Shown here one piece after another: positions 41,759 through 54,283 of a stretch of 64,000 nucleotides of DNA. Source of the stretch: Raphanus sativus (Eukaryota; Streptophyta; Magnoliopsida; Brassicales; Brassicaceae); assembly GCF_000801105.2 (NCBI RefSeq), contig NC_079512.1, forward strand, positions 38,085,848-38,149,847, read 5' to 3'. The position numbers and the translations under genes are program-made. The stretch's first letter is position 1; each line of letters starts with the position of its first letter. The notes under the pieces are model-generated. The model saw nothing but the letters and a program-made list of their open reading frames with translations, was not told where the DNA came from and did not search any database.

Positions 41759-42558
41759 TATATTGTTTTCACTTGTACGGTACCTGCTGAAAATCAAAAT
41801 TTAACGTATAATTTAGTAAACTCATAATTATTTTTGATTCCAAATACGTTTATATATAGATTTTCTCAGAAGACTTCCGAGAATGTTAAAATCCCTTGCT
41901 AACGAGATATTTGTATACTATACGTTCTTAAAATCATTAATAATAAATTAATAACCGATCTAAAACAATGTTGGTACCATACATAAAATGTGGCATTGTT
42001 TTGATATATGAAATTTATTCTTGGACCAACTCAAAAATGGTTAGATAACAATCTTGAATACCCAAATTTAGGTCAAATTTATTAAGTAACAGAAAATTAG
42101 TTCAAATTTATTGAATTCTCTGTCAGGATATGGGCATAAATGATAAATTTTTCTTTATTCTTGAGTAATAACGAAGTTATACCAACCGCTCCAGTTTTTC
42201 CAGTTCTTTTTTCAACCGCTCTAATCTACGATAAATTATCTTCCCCGAAATAATTTTATTGCAAGTATTTTTTTAATATCATCAATGGTTCAAAACCTGG
42301 TCCCATGAAGTCTTGCAGTGGTTAAATTCAAATCTAAGCATATGCATGATACATGGACCAGGGATGCGTTGCGTTGCGTTGCGTTGTGGTCGTGTACATG
42401 TATTTTAGTACTGAGAGAGTGGGGTTGTATAGTGTCATGAAATTGGCTGATTTGTTATGCTAATATATTTTTATCGTATCACTAATATCTCAACTAAAAT
42501 CTTGTGTGTTATTTTACCAAAATATATCAGGTGGGTTCGTGATGTTTTTCTAATTTTT
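41759..42558. other. Divergent spacer NIP1-ACO1, copy 2, middle part
   Basis: Continues colinear with copy 1 (about 23140-24030) with several deletions of 5-40 bp. It includes a short GCGTTGCGTTGCGTTG repeat at about 42367-42385 that is one unit longer than in copy 1. Confidence 0.35.
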
Positions 42559-42574
42559 GAGATTTAGCATGACT

Positions 42575-42593
42575 AGTTGATCAAAAAAAAAAA
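42575..42593 (+). mobile_element. 19-bp retroposon scrap with 16-bp target duplication
   Basis: AGTTGATC plus eleven A's lies between perfect copies of GAGATTTAGCATGACT (42559-42574 and 42594-42609). Copy 1 has the target only once, at about 24020. The pattern is that of a reverse-transcription event aborted after copying the poly(A) and only eight bases of template. Confidence 0.85.
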
Positions 42594-42720
42594 GAGATTT
42601 AGCATGACTTTTAGCATTGTATACGAAGAGATAAATATGAAAGTAACAAATAAGTTTGACCTATAAGGCTATAATAACAATGAAGATAAAAGCCAGCTTA
42701 GATAAAGAAGAGATAAATAT

Positions 42721-44710
42721 ATTAAAACGGGCCAAAACCCAACAAATTACAAAACCCATCTCATTCGGGCCCAAAAAAACCAACCCAAACCGGGTATACA
42801 GACCAAACTCACTAAACCAACGAAAACCCTAGCTAAACCGGTGGTACCAACGTTTGCCGCCGCACCGATCTTGCAAAGCAGAGAGAGAGCAGACACGTGT
42901 GATCATCCTCCTCGATGAGGGCCACGTGTCGCGCAGGCCTTCACGCCACCACCGATCCTAGCTCACACCGGAGACTCCCCGTCGGTTCACCGGACACACC
43001 GGATCTCCGAATCTCCACACCTTACCAACCCCGAGCATCTACGATCTCAAGGGCGACCGTTTCTGGAGAGAATCAAGCGCCACCGCGCGATTTCGTCCAC
43101 CGACCTTTACCCCAACACCCAAGAGCTAATCGTCTCATGCATCGCACTCATCCCAACTGAGAACAGCTCCGTCCACCGACGAGATCTCAAAACCACCAAA
43201 TCAAGAACTAAAACCACAGAGGCGCTAAGAAATCGAGAGAGAAGCTAATAATGAAAAACAGAACGAAAGAAAACGAAATCCTAAAAGTCTAGGGCCAAAA
43301 GCCGACGGCGTGAAGCTGTGAGAGCCCTCACTCTCCGGAAGCAAGAGCCAGCGCCGGCAGAACTGAAGAAGCTTCCCCGACCCGGCGACAATAAGCGGCA
43401 TTGACGGAGCTCTGTTAGCCTCCGTCTCCCGGAAAATTGAACGCTAGTGACTTGTTCTCAAAGAAAAACAGACTCCGGCGGCGGGACGGACGCTCATGCG
43501 CCGACCGACCGCCGGAATCTCGATCCACTTTCTCTCTCTTCTCTCTCTTCTCTCTCTTATCGTCTCTCTCGTTTCTCCTAGGGTTTCTTATCAGTTTGGC
43601 CGCCGTTTTTCGTCTCCGGTGGCTTCCATAGCACCGGAGGCGGCGAGTCTCTGTATCTTGTCTCGGTTTAGCGTTCCTGGCTCTTGCTATTTTCTATGGT
43701 TTAGATCCTCTTTGTTCCGGGGTGGGTCTGGTCCTTGGCTGGGAGGCGAGTGGAGGCGCGTGGAGAGCTACTCTGTCATGTGGTGATGATTAATCGTCAT
43801 CTGTCAAAGGTTTAGATATGCTTTGGTTAATTTCTGGTCGTAGTTGTCCGGATCTCTTTGCTGATTTTTGGATCTGAGATTCTTTTCTCTTTGACGCTTG
43901 GATACATGTTGGTGTGTTAGTCTCCTCTTTTCGTTTTGGCTCATCTCCTGTGTCTTGCCTCCACTCAACGGAGAGGGTGAATCCTCTAAATCCTTTTTGA
44001 CTCAAAGATTGACCTTTAGTCTCTCTTCATCTCTGGTACGGCAGTGGCGTTTTGGCAACCGTGAGCAGAACAGGTTTAGCATCGTTGTTGTGATGAAGTT
44101 GGTTAGTGTCACCTCTCCATTCCTAGTTGTGGAGGAGTCCTTACTGCATCTTTTAATAAGAGTTTGGTTTGTTCCCGAATTGTTCGATGATCTCTGTTAA
44201 TTCCTCGGTGGCTTCTCCTTGGATGTTTGAAGCAGTAAAATGAGGTTGAGGCGTTGGTTCATTCGGAAGAAGATGCGGTTGGGAAGGTTTGTTCCAGGTG
44301 TTTCCGGTTCAGGGTTACTTGTTTCAGGGGCGGTATGTGTGTTTGATGCTATTCGGCGTGGTTCTGGCTTTGCACCGTGGACAGGAGAGTTCAGGTGAAT
44401 TTCGGTTATGTTAAATTGCCGCTTGTTCGTTTGGTTAACCGTGGTCTCTTGCTAGACATCCGGTTCTCTTAGGCCTTGTCTTTGTCATCTTTGGTCTTTT
44501 TAAGGTTCATATGAGTGTCTCGTTGTAGGAAATTGGTTTGAGTTTTAAAGTTATGTTTCAGTTTTTCTTGGATGCCCTTATGATGGGTTTTAGTCTCCTG
44601 TTGTTTGGGATTGTGTGTCTCCGGGGATATCAACGTGTTCCGCCGGCTTTTGTGTAACAAGATGTATTGCATCCAGTGTTTAATATAAATCATTTGACGG
44701 GAAAAAAAAA
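42721..44710 (+). mobile_element. 2-kb non-coding retroposon with poly(A)
   Basis: The insert lies between perfect 20-bp direct repeats (GATAAAGAAG followed by AGATAAATAT) at 42701-42720 and 44711-44730. Copy 1 has this target once. The plus-strand 3' end is GACGGGAAAAAAAAA. The 5' half is GC-rich with CT-rich runs; no reverse transcriptase or endonuclease frame is present. It fits a non-autonomous LINE derivative or retroposed RNA mobilised by a LINE. Internal open frames up to 100 codons look random. Confidence 0.82.
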
Positions 44711-44730
44711 GATAAAGAAGAGATAAATAT

Positions 44731-45918
44731 GATCGGTAGGTTATCTACACAATGACCCACGTCACCTTTTGTGAACTCCTTTATTTTAAATTTTCCGTTA
44801 AACCCTATCGAATTCAGCCCGGAGAAATGCACTTAGTGCAATAGAGTAAACTGGTTATTACACTGCTTATTTAAAATTTAAAATACCTTTCGACTAATGC
44901 TAGAAGGTGAATCGATCATTTGAATACAATAATCGTCAAGTCAAAACTCCATGAATCTAACAAATATTTTTACATATATGAGTTTGTTCATATTAATCAA
45001 TCAATCGAGATGAAGACCGAACGTAAGTACACCACTGTATAAAGAAGACAAAATAAGATGAGTCTATTTCTAGTCCGGTAAAAAGAAAATAAATCTAACC
45101 AACTTACTAATACATCCTTCTTAGATAAATAAACATAACTGCTTCAGATTATGAACTTAAAAACTGGTGAGATTTTTTTTCTAAAATGCAGAAGAACTGA
45201 ACACTGATAGATCATGCATTATACTTGCCTATAAATTAGCTGAAGAGTAATTCTTATTGATGGACACTTATTAATAGATTATTAAGAACAGCCCAGCCTT
45301 CAATAGTTTATTCTGTTATACCAAATGATCTGCTTTTACTAATCACACAGATGGACTGGGCCCAAATACTAAGAGGATATACTGAAACAAGAGATTTTGA
45401 AATTTTGTTAAAATTTCATGTTATTAAACTAATGAATTTTTATAGACTTTTTCCAAATCAAGTATTATTCACATGAAATTTGAATAAAGTTATTTAAAAT
45501 CACTTGAAATCTCCTGTTATTCACCTAATAATTTGTAAAACTTATATTAAAGCATAATGTATAAAACAATTTTAAGTTTTGTTTTGTTTTTTTTTGTTTT
45601 TTTTTTAAATTTGCACATGATTCAAGGCATAAAGATAAGTCGGAAGAATTATCTATTTGAGGAAATAAAAGATGGAGGATAATAATACAGAGAAATTAAA
45701 TAAAAATAAACAAATAATTCACTTGATCCAAAAAGAAAAGCAATGAATATTCACCAAAAAAATAAAAAAAAATCAAGCAGCCACACTTGTGACGAGAAGA
45801 GCCCACCCACACGGATCTTTCACATTAAAAGCCTTCCTTCATCGCCTCACCAACTCCACTAACGTCAACACAGATCTCTCTGCTTCGCTTCTTCACACCA
45901 AGCTTGTAACATCAATCC
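44731..45918. promoter_or_regulatory. ACO1 copy 2 upstream region
   Basis: Corresponds to 24140-25185 of copy 1. About 115 bp at 44977-45090 are present only here, by insertion here or deletion in copy 1. The last 150 bp before the start codon (CACTTGTGACGAGAAGAGCC and downstream) are well kept between copies and should hold the core promoter and leader. No TATA box was recognised. Confidence 0.4.
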
Positions 45919-48900
45919 ATGGGTACCGGTTTATCTGCTTTCTCCATTTCTGTTTATGATCCAATACTATGTTGTCCTCCTCGATGCTGATATGATGATT
46001 CGATCTGATGTGTGTGTGGTGTTTCAGCTTCCGAGAATCCTTTCCGCAGCATACTGAAGACGCTAGAGAAGCCTGATGGCGGCGAGTTCGGAAGCTACTA
46101 CAGCTTGCCTGCTCTCAACGATCCGAGGATCGGTGAGTGAGTTTTTGCTTCCATTTTGATCTTTCTTACGAACAAAAAAAAATGATCGGAGAGAATGTTG
46201 TTGTTGTTGTTTGTGGATGATGCAGATAAGCTCCCTTATTCCATTAGGATACTTCTCGAATCAGCCATACGTAACTGTGACGAGTTTCAAGTTAAGAGCA
46301 AAGACGTTGAGAAGATTCTCGATTGGGAGAATACTTCTCCCAAACAGGTTGAGATTCCATTCAAACCTGCTCGGGTGCTTCTTCAGGACTTTACTGGCGT
46401 CCCTGCAGTTGTTGATCTTGCTTGCATGAGAGATGCCATGAACAATCTCGGTGGTGATTCTAATAAGATTAATCCCCTGGTTAGTTGATTTAGATTGAAT
46501 AGTGTGTTCGTCTGGTATGGTACGAGGTTTTGATTCATAGCGTTTGATAACATGCAGGTCCCTGTAGATCTTGTCATTGACCACTCGGTTCAAGTGGATG
46601 TGGCGAGATCAGAGAACGCTGTGCAGGCTAATATGGAGCTCGAGTTCCAGCGTAACAGAGAACGATTTGCTTTTCTTAAGTGGGGTTCCAATGCCTTTGA
46701 CAACATGCTTGTTGTGCCTCCTGGATCTGGAATTGTTCATCAAGTAAGTAGTAATTAGGGTTCAGAAATAAGTTTTTTTTTTTTGGACGCTGGCAGTCTT
46801 TTTGATGATTAGTTAGACTAAGGTTTTATTATTTTTCGGTTGACAGGTCAACCTAGAGTACCTTGCCAGAGTTGTTTTCAACAGAAATGGACTACTTTAT
46901 CCAGACAGTGTTGTTGGGACAGACTCTCACACCACTATGATTGATGGACTGGGTGTTGCTGGATGGGGGGTTGGTGGTATAGAAGCCGAAGCTACCATGC
47001 TTGGTCAGGTGAATTATATACTCCTTTTTGAGTCGAGAACTCTTAACTAATTGTCTAATACTCTTTCAGAAACTTTGGTTCCAATATAGGGATGATTCTT
47101 TGGCAATTCAAAACGTAAACAATTTGTAGAAGTTTTTTTCAATAACAAACTGTAACACGTATATCTCTTTCTATGCAGCCAATGAGCATGGTCCTGCCTG
47201 GTGTTGTGGGCTTCAAGCTAACGGGAAAACTAAGAGATGGAATGACAGCCACTGATCTGGTCTTAACAGTCACTCAGATGCTGAGAAAACATGGAGTAGT
47301 TGGAAAATTTGTTGAATTCCACGGTACATTGGATATTTTTGATATTTGTCATTTCCTTACCTATCCAGTACTTGACTGAGCTAGGCTAACTCATAAATGC
47401 ATTCGGTGTTTTTTTTACTACAACAGGGGAAGGGATGAGAGAATTATCTTTAGCTGATCGGGCTACAATTGCTAATATGTCTCCTGAATACGGTGCAACC
47501 ATGGGATTCTTCCCTGTCGATCATGTCACATTGCAGTACCTCAAGTTGACAGGCAGGAGCGATGAAACTGTAAGGGGGTTGCAAGGGAAATCTACGTAAT
47601 TTATTGTTCTGTTGTGTTTCATCAGGTTATTTATTTGGGATTTAAATTTCAGGTTTCTATGATAGAGGCGTATTTACGAGCAAACAAGATGTTTGTGGAC
47701 TACAGTGAGGTAAAACCTTGCGCATCTCTGGTGCTTCATTTCTTATGTCTATTTTCTTATATCATAACATATTCTCCACTTGTGAACTTATTACTTATCT
47801 CAGCCGGAGAGTAAGACAGTATACTCGTCAAATTTGGAATTGAATCTCGAGGATGTTGAGCCCTGTGTTTCTGGTCCCAAGAGGTACTAGTAGCGAATCT
47901 ATTCTACGTAAGTTTTCTAGAATCTGTTCTACTTATAACATTTATTCTCTATGCATAATACAGGCCACATGATCGCGTTCCTTTGAAGGAAATGAAAGCG
48001 GACTGGCATTATTGCTTGGATAGCAGAGTAGGATTCAAGGTTAGAACTCTCCTTTTTTGTTCAGAAGAAATTCCTAATGTGAATACTTGTCTTTAAATGG
48101 GTCCTATAGACACCTGTGTCCTGCAAACCTTCTGGTTTTATAATTTAGTCCCAGTATACGATAAATTGTGGTTTAGTGATCCTACTTATCAATGATATTT
48201 TCAGGGGTTTGCTGTGCCAAAAGAAGCACAGAGTAAGGCTGTAGAGTTCAACTTTAACGGGACCCCAGCAAAGCTTAGACATGGAGATGTTGTTATAGCA
48301 GCAATCACCAGTTGCACAAATACCTCAAACCCTAGTGTTATGCTTGGCGCTGCCTTGGTTGCAAAAAAGGCCTGCGAACTAGGACTGGAGGTCTGACTAC
48401 TGTGCCTTTCTGTCCGTTTCTTTTGTGATAATGTTTTCATATCTTCCTCTCAATGAAAGTCATAAAAAAAGTATTTGAAATTTCTCGAATATTAGGTTAA
48501 ACCATGGATTAAAACTAGTCTTGCTCCTGGCTCTGGAGTTGTAACAAAATACTTGGCAAAGAGGTACTGCAGATACACCACTGAATGTTTTGCTACATAT
48601 TTCCTTGTATCGTGTGGTCCTGAGTTTCGAGTCTTGCAGTGGCTTGCAGAAGTACTTGAATCAGCTTGGATTCAGTATAGTTGGTTATGGGTGTACCACA
48701 TGCATCGGAAACTCGGGGGATATCCATGAAGCCGTGGCTTCAGCAATAGTTGATAATGGTAAATCCTCAAGGAATTGATTATTAACTGCCTATTCACTTG
48801 AATTTTCGAAGGTTAAAACTAGTAATATATTTCTTATACGATATATGTTCAAGACTTGGTGGCATCCGCTGTCTTGTCCGGGAACAGAAACTTTGAGGGA

Positions 48901-50397
48901 CGTGTTCATCCGTTAACAAGAGCTAACTACCTAGCTTCCCCTCCACTTGTTGTAGCCTATGCGCTGGCTGGCACTGTATGTCAATGCTGACTCTAAAACC
49001 AATTACACAACAATCAAGCATTCTTGATATGTTATATGAATACCACGAATGGTGTTGTAGGTTGACATTGATTTCGAGACAGAGCCTATTGGAACTGGTA
49101 AAGACGGCAAACAGATATTTTTCAGGGACATCTGGCCCTCTAACAAAGAAGTTGCCGAGGTAAATTTATTGCTGGCTCCTCGTGCAATACATGAACAATA
49201 AAGACTATATAATTAGAAGGGATGTCAAGCTCACTGTTTGTTTTTTTTTCATTTAGGTTGTGCAAGCTAGCGTCCTTCCTGATATGTTCAAAGCTACATA
49301 TGAAGCAATCACCAAAGGGAACTCCATGTGGAATGAGTTATCTGTCGCGTCAGGCACACTCTACGAGTGGGATCCGAAATCAACTTACATTCACGAGCCT
49401 CCTTATTTCAAGGGCATGACCATGTCTCCACCCGGTCCACATGGTGTGAAAGACGCTTACTGTTTGCTCAATTTCGGAGACAGTATTACCACAGATCACA
49501 TCTCACCAGCTGGTAGCATCCACAAGGACAGTCCGGCGGCTAAGTACTTGATGGAACGTGGTGTGGACAGAAGAGACTTCAACTCTTACGGGAGTCGCCG
49601 TGGTAATGATGAGATTATGGCGAGAGGCACTTTCGCCAATATCCGCATTGTCAACAAACACTTGAAAGGAGAAGTTGGTCCCAAGACAGTTCACATTCCC
49701 AGTGGAGAGAAGCTTTCTGTCTTCGATGCTGCCATGGTATGATCCCACACTTCCTTATTCCTCTCTTCGATCGCAAATAATGGTATTTGATGATTCACAT
49801 AAGATTCTCTTTTTTTTTGTGCTGTACCAGAAATACAGGAACGAGGGACGTGACACAATAATTTTGGCTGGAGCTGAGTATGGAAGTGGAAGTTCTCGTG
49901 ATTGGGCTGCTAAGGGTCCAATGCTTTTGGTACATTCTAGCTTTTCTTATATGCTTCGTTTTTTCATAAACAACAAACACATTTTTTGGGGGTTTTCTTG
50001 AATATTTATAGGGCGTGAAAGCTGTGATCTCAAAGAGCTTTGAGAGAATCCACAGAAGCAATCTGGTGGGAATGGGAATCATACCTTTGTGCTTCAAGAC
50101 AGGAGAGGATGCTGAGACTCTAGGCCTAACGGGGGAAGAGCTTTACACAATTGATCTCCCAAACAATGTTAGTGAGATCAAACCAGGACAAGATGTAACG
50201 GTAGTCACTAACAATGGCAAATCCTTCACATGTACACTCCGATTCGACACAGAGGTAAAACCAAGATGATCTATTCTAGCTTTTAAAGAGAGTGATATAA
50301 AGTATTGAAGTTGAAAATGGAATGGCAGGTGGAGTTGGCTTATTTCAATCACGGAGGGATATTGCAATACGTGATCAGGAACCTGATCAAACAATAA
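45919..50397 (+). CDS. ACO1: Aconitase ACO1, copy 2, intact
   Basis: Aconitate hydratase of 898 residues, the length I recall for Arabidopsis ACO1. Nineteen coding exons; the first is only ATGG (45919-45922), then 46028 onward, with stop TAA at 50395-50397. Motifs: TSCTNTS (Cys441), [11 protein letters not shown] (Cys507 and Cys510), the three [4Fe-4S] ligands; [14 protein letters not shown] and [13 protein letters not shown] of the active site; [14 protein letters not shown] in domain 4 with the substrate-binding Ser/Arg. Exon 11 has the full A run, so the frame is open throughout. From exon 2 to the stop it matches copy 1 except for one-base changes in two homopolymers. No N-terminal mitochondrial presequence is evident, consistent with a cytosolic form. 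Confidence 0.96.
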
Positions 50398-50589
50398 GAG
50401 ATCTCGTAAGCTCCTTCCCCAGAGAGCTTTCTGTAGCCTAAAGGTTTGTTGCAATAAAAATGTTATCTTGGAGGAGGATGAGAGTTGCGTTAATTTAAAG
50501 CTTTGCTTTCTTTTTTCTTCTGTTTGTTTTTGCGTCTTCCTCTAGTCATCACTTGAACCATTGTCACTGTCAAGGCGTTTTTATATAAA

Positions 50590-51277
50590 CTAGATTTTGA
50601 CCCGCGCTTGTGAAGCGCGGGATATTTTGCGATGAAAAATTTTACTAATAATTTAACAAATATTTTGGTAATTTTTAAAGAGTGTGTATTTAAAATATTT
50701 TTGTATTTAAATCAGTATTTTTAAATTCAACCTGATTGTGATTATACCGGTTAATCCGGAGATCTGACAATTCAATTTATGTTTTTAAGATATTCATATT
50801 AAAAAATCACTAAAACCCAAGACTAACCGATTGAACTGATGGATGGCCGATATGTAATCTAATTGAATTTAAATTTTAAATGTTTCATAATTTGTAATCT
50901 TATAATCGAAATTTTAAAGTTCACTATTTTGCAATTTATGAAATTATGACGTTTCTACAAAATTTTAAAGAGAAAATGATAGATATAAAATAATTAAGAT
51001 TAATTATTATATTATTTGGAAATATTGATAGTAGTATAAAAAATATATTGTTTGGAAACATTGATAGTAGTATAAAGAAATAAGTATATTGTTTGAAAAT
51101 ATTGATAGTATTATAAAGAAATAAGTATATTGTTTGGAATCATGGATAGTAGTATAAAGAAATGAACATTAGTGATTTAATGTATGTTTAACTATAAAGT
51201 ATAAAAGTATATTTAATTTAAAAACTTACAAAATAAATGTTAGATCCAAAAGAATGTTTCTGTTTTAATAAGATAGA
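50590..51277 (-). mobile_element. Complete non-autonomous Helitron, 688 bp
   Basis: Minus strand: A|TCTATCTTATT...hairpin CCCGCGCTTCACAAGCGCGGG, TCAAAAT, CTAG|T. It sits just after the ACO1 3' region. The diverged paralogous segment near 58573/58574 (ATAAA|TATGACAACTC) lacks it and gives a clean empty site. It carries the same internal repeats of about 40 bp (about 51010-51160) as the copy at 41079. Confidence 0.87.
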
Positions 51278-51548
51278 TATGACAACTCTTTTGTTTAACG
51301 ACCCACAAATGATAAGTAAGAACTAAAACGCATTGATAGTATTATAAATTGTGATTTAATAGTGAAAACAAAAATCAGAAAAAAAACAAAACAAGTATTT
51401 TCTTATATAAACCACAGACTAATTGATTCTCTTTCTTTTCAACTGAGAGAGAGGTTTCCTCCGATGAGAAAGAAGTTTCATGGAAGCCTGCAAATGAAAG
51501 ATAGAAATAATTAATACAATCCAAAGGATTCATCCACAAAAAGTCAAG
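51278..51548. other. Spacer between ACO1 and the first hydroxylase gene
   Basis: Starts with TATGACAACTCTTTTG, also found at 58574, so it is part of the duplicated unit. A likely 3' untranslated intron acceptor for the hydroxylase gene (TTTGCAG|GCTTCCATG, minus strand) lies at about 51475-51490. Confidence 0.4.
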
Positions 51549-53202
51549 TCAAGAGCTTACCTCTCTCGCAGAGGAAGCTATTTTTTTGTAGTGTATTAGT
51601 GTATGAGCTCTGGATTCCTGAGAGTAAAAGAATTTAATCGATGCCCACTTGTTTCCTTTGATTACTGGACGACCACCTGAATCAATCAAACTCATCAAAC
51701 TAAGAACAAAAGGGTTATGACACTATGATCTAAGAAAGGCAATGTGATTGTCTCTCTCACAGTGCAAACTCGAAGGATCTTGAGACCCGTCAGGCCTCTT
51801 GCTCCAGAAGAGTACAGCGTCCCCCTTCTTTGGTGAAAGAGATAGTCCTCCACTGGAACTAGGGAAGACTGTTTCGCCTCCTTCATCAACGTCCGACCTA
51901 ATTATCATTTAAAAAAAAGGAAGATTACTAACGCATTCTCGTGTCTGATCATGATAAAGATTGTATAAGAAGGGGTTGTATGTATGGTTTATCATACAGG
52001 TACATAAGGAAAGTAGCAATTATTGAAAATCCATCAAAGTGAGGGTTATTTTTCTGACCAACTTCATAACGGATTACTTGAAGATCACTTCCATTTTCTG
52101 CATTTTAACCATCTCAACATAAAACTCCACAAGAAAATGTAAGAGGTAACACAACAATATCCTTAGAAAGAATCACATACATACCTACAGGGAGGAAGGT
52201 GAACTCTGAAATTCTGTTCTCAATCTCCTCCACAATTTTGTCATGTCCTCTTCTAATAGAAGATCCCGTGCTCGTCACCCCGCTGCATGCACATTAATGG
52301 AACTTCCAAATCTCAAATCTTTTTCTAAATCAAAAATCTTGACAAGGGGGAGAAACAAAACAAAAATATTCGAGTATAAATACAGAACCTGCTTATTCCT
52401 AGCACTCCGGTTATCTCATTACGCACCATTGACCTCACCATCTTAGGTTTCGCGAGGCTTATCAAGTGCTCACATTCTTCATTTTTCTTTACATAAAAAT
52501 TATATTAAACAGAGCATTCAATGAGCCCTAAACCTTTGAAGTGCTTATAAATCCTTTTAAAAGATGAAGCCAGGGATTACGTTATTACATTCTTTCTCAT
52601 GAGAGAAAGATGTGTCAGTGGCACTGAAAAAAGAAGGAGTAGAGATCTCGTCTCTGCAGGTTATGTGTGTTTTTTTTTTTACTGTAGAGTTGTAAGTAAG
52701 AATATCTAAAGCACAAAACCTAGACAAGTTCTAGTTTCTTTTTAACTTGTCTCATTGTCTGACAAGCTATATGAACTAACATGCAGATAGCAAAGTCTTA
52801 TCTACCAAATAAAGTATCTAAAATCAAAATTTTATCCCAAAAGAACTTTAAAAAAAAAGAAATTACCAAGAATTTGTGGTAAAGGAAAGCTCTAGGTCTC
52901 CATGAGATTACTTCAGGCCAACGTTCATGAGGGAAACGCAAGGAAGCATCAACTTTCTCTATGTTACACGTAAGTGCTGTCAACAAAGGGGGCAGCGAAC
53001 ACAACAAGACTGATAAATTATTTAAGTCATCAATTTTCACGTTCGTTGAATCACCCATTGTTTGGCTGAACGTGTCGATGTGCTGCATAAGATCTGCAAC
53101 GCCATATATCTTTAGCTTGTGCAACCTCCGCTTCAGATACAATAAGGTATTAGACGGTGAAGTCGACATAGACATAGTGAAATCGCAAGAGAATGGATTC
53201 AC
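51549..53202 (-). CDS. Prolyl 4-hydroxylase-like 2OG-Fe(II) oxygenase, copy A
   Basis: Family enzyme that hydroxylates proline in extensin/arabinogalactan-type proteins using 2-oxoglutarate, Fe2+ and O2. Closest to At4g35820. Exons (minus): 52867-53202, 52389-52486, 52185-52282, 51998-52097, 51761-51897 and 51549-51676; phases join to 298 residues. Iron ligands: His197 and Asp199 (PHFDGF) and distal His256 (SSLHC); the 2-oxoglutarate Lys is probably Lys266 (IKGNKW). Exon 1 encodes an unusual N-terminal extension of about 85 residues with a hydrophobic stretch (LCSLPPLLTAL) rather than the usual membrane anchor. The C terminus after KGNKWASIKFF diverges from copy C. An inner Met lies nine codons downstream (53175) and may be the true start. 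Confidence 0.8.
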
Positions 53203-53281
53203 GGTATGAACTCGTACATGAAGAAAACGATTGAGGCTATATTATATTATCTAGAGGTTTACTTTTTTCTTTTTAATAGTT

Positions 53282-54235
53282 AACTAGATCGATCCTCGAG
53301 GTTGCGCGGATATTTGTTTCATTTATTTTTATATAAATATTTTGAAACAATTCTATATTGATATATATTATTATATATATGAAGTGTTGTAGATTAATTT
53401 TTAAAACATAATAAAATTATGTTATATTTTTTTCTTTGAATAAAATATTTCAAACTTTCACATGTATTAGTATCGTTTTCTATATATTTTTTTGGATTAT
53501 TATTTCATTATTGAAAACATAAATATATATAAAATGGTAAAATATTGTTTTATTGTCATCTTCAAAGATATTGTAACATTTTACAATTTATAATTTTTTT
53601 TAAAAATAAAACTTTCAGCTTCATAGATTTATATTATTGAGTAAATAATTAAATATTTAATTTTTAAAATAAACTATATAGTTTTAAATTTGTTCTCATT
53701 GGTTTAAGGTAGTAAAGATCAATCATTGTAAGATAATGATGATTTTTGTTATTTAACTTTTTTTATAATTTTAATAGTTGAGATCAGGAAATATGTAAAT
53801 AATTAACATATGAAGATATACTATTACATCATTAAATTATATATATAATTTATACTATCTAAAAATATATACTATCTATAATTCAATGGATCATCTATTG
53901 TTTAAATCCAAATATTGATAACCCAAGTTTAATAGATGTCTAGTATAAAATTAATTTGAATTTAAATAGAATATATGTAGATTTTGAGCTTGATATCCGA
54001 GCCTAAAATTAAATTCGTAGAATATCCTATATTTTGGTAAACAAACTAAAAATCTATTCTAGATAATGATTTGATTAGTTATAAAGTTGAATTTAATCTT
54101 TTATTAATCTAAATAATTTTAATTCAAATAGAATATATGTAGATATCTATTCTAGCAACTGAATTAAGATATTTTCAAATTCTGATCGAATCAAAATATG
54201 AATCCAAACGTTAAGTGCGATTTTATATATATATA
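53282..54235 (-). mobile_element. Decayed AT-rich, Helitron-like insertion
   Basis: Very AT-rich segment lying between two versions of a sequence found upstream of the hydroxylase genes (CGATTGAGGCTAT at about 53230 and CAATTGAGGCTAT at about 54238). Its left edge, read on the minus strand, is CCGCGCAACCTCGAGG then CTAG|TTAAC, a worn Helitron-type 3' end. No coding content. Confidence 0.4.
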
Positions 54236-54283
54236 ACAATTGAGGCTATTAATTATCCAAGGGGTTGCTTCTTGTTTTTACAG

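Noticed and set aside
43437..44200. Open frames of 64-100 codons inside the 2-kb retroposon
   Set aside because: They resemble no reverse transcriptase, endonuclease or host protein and overlap each other in different frames.
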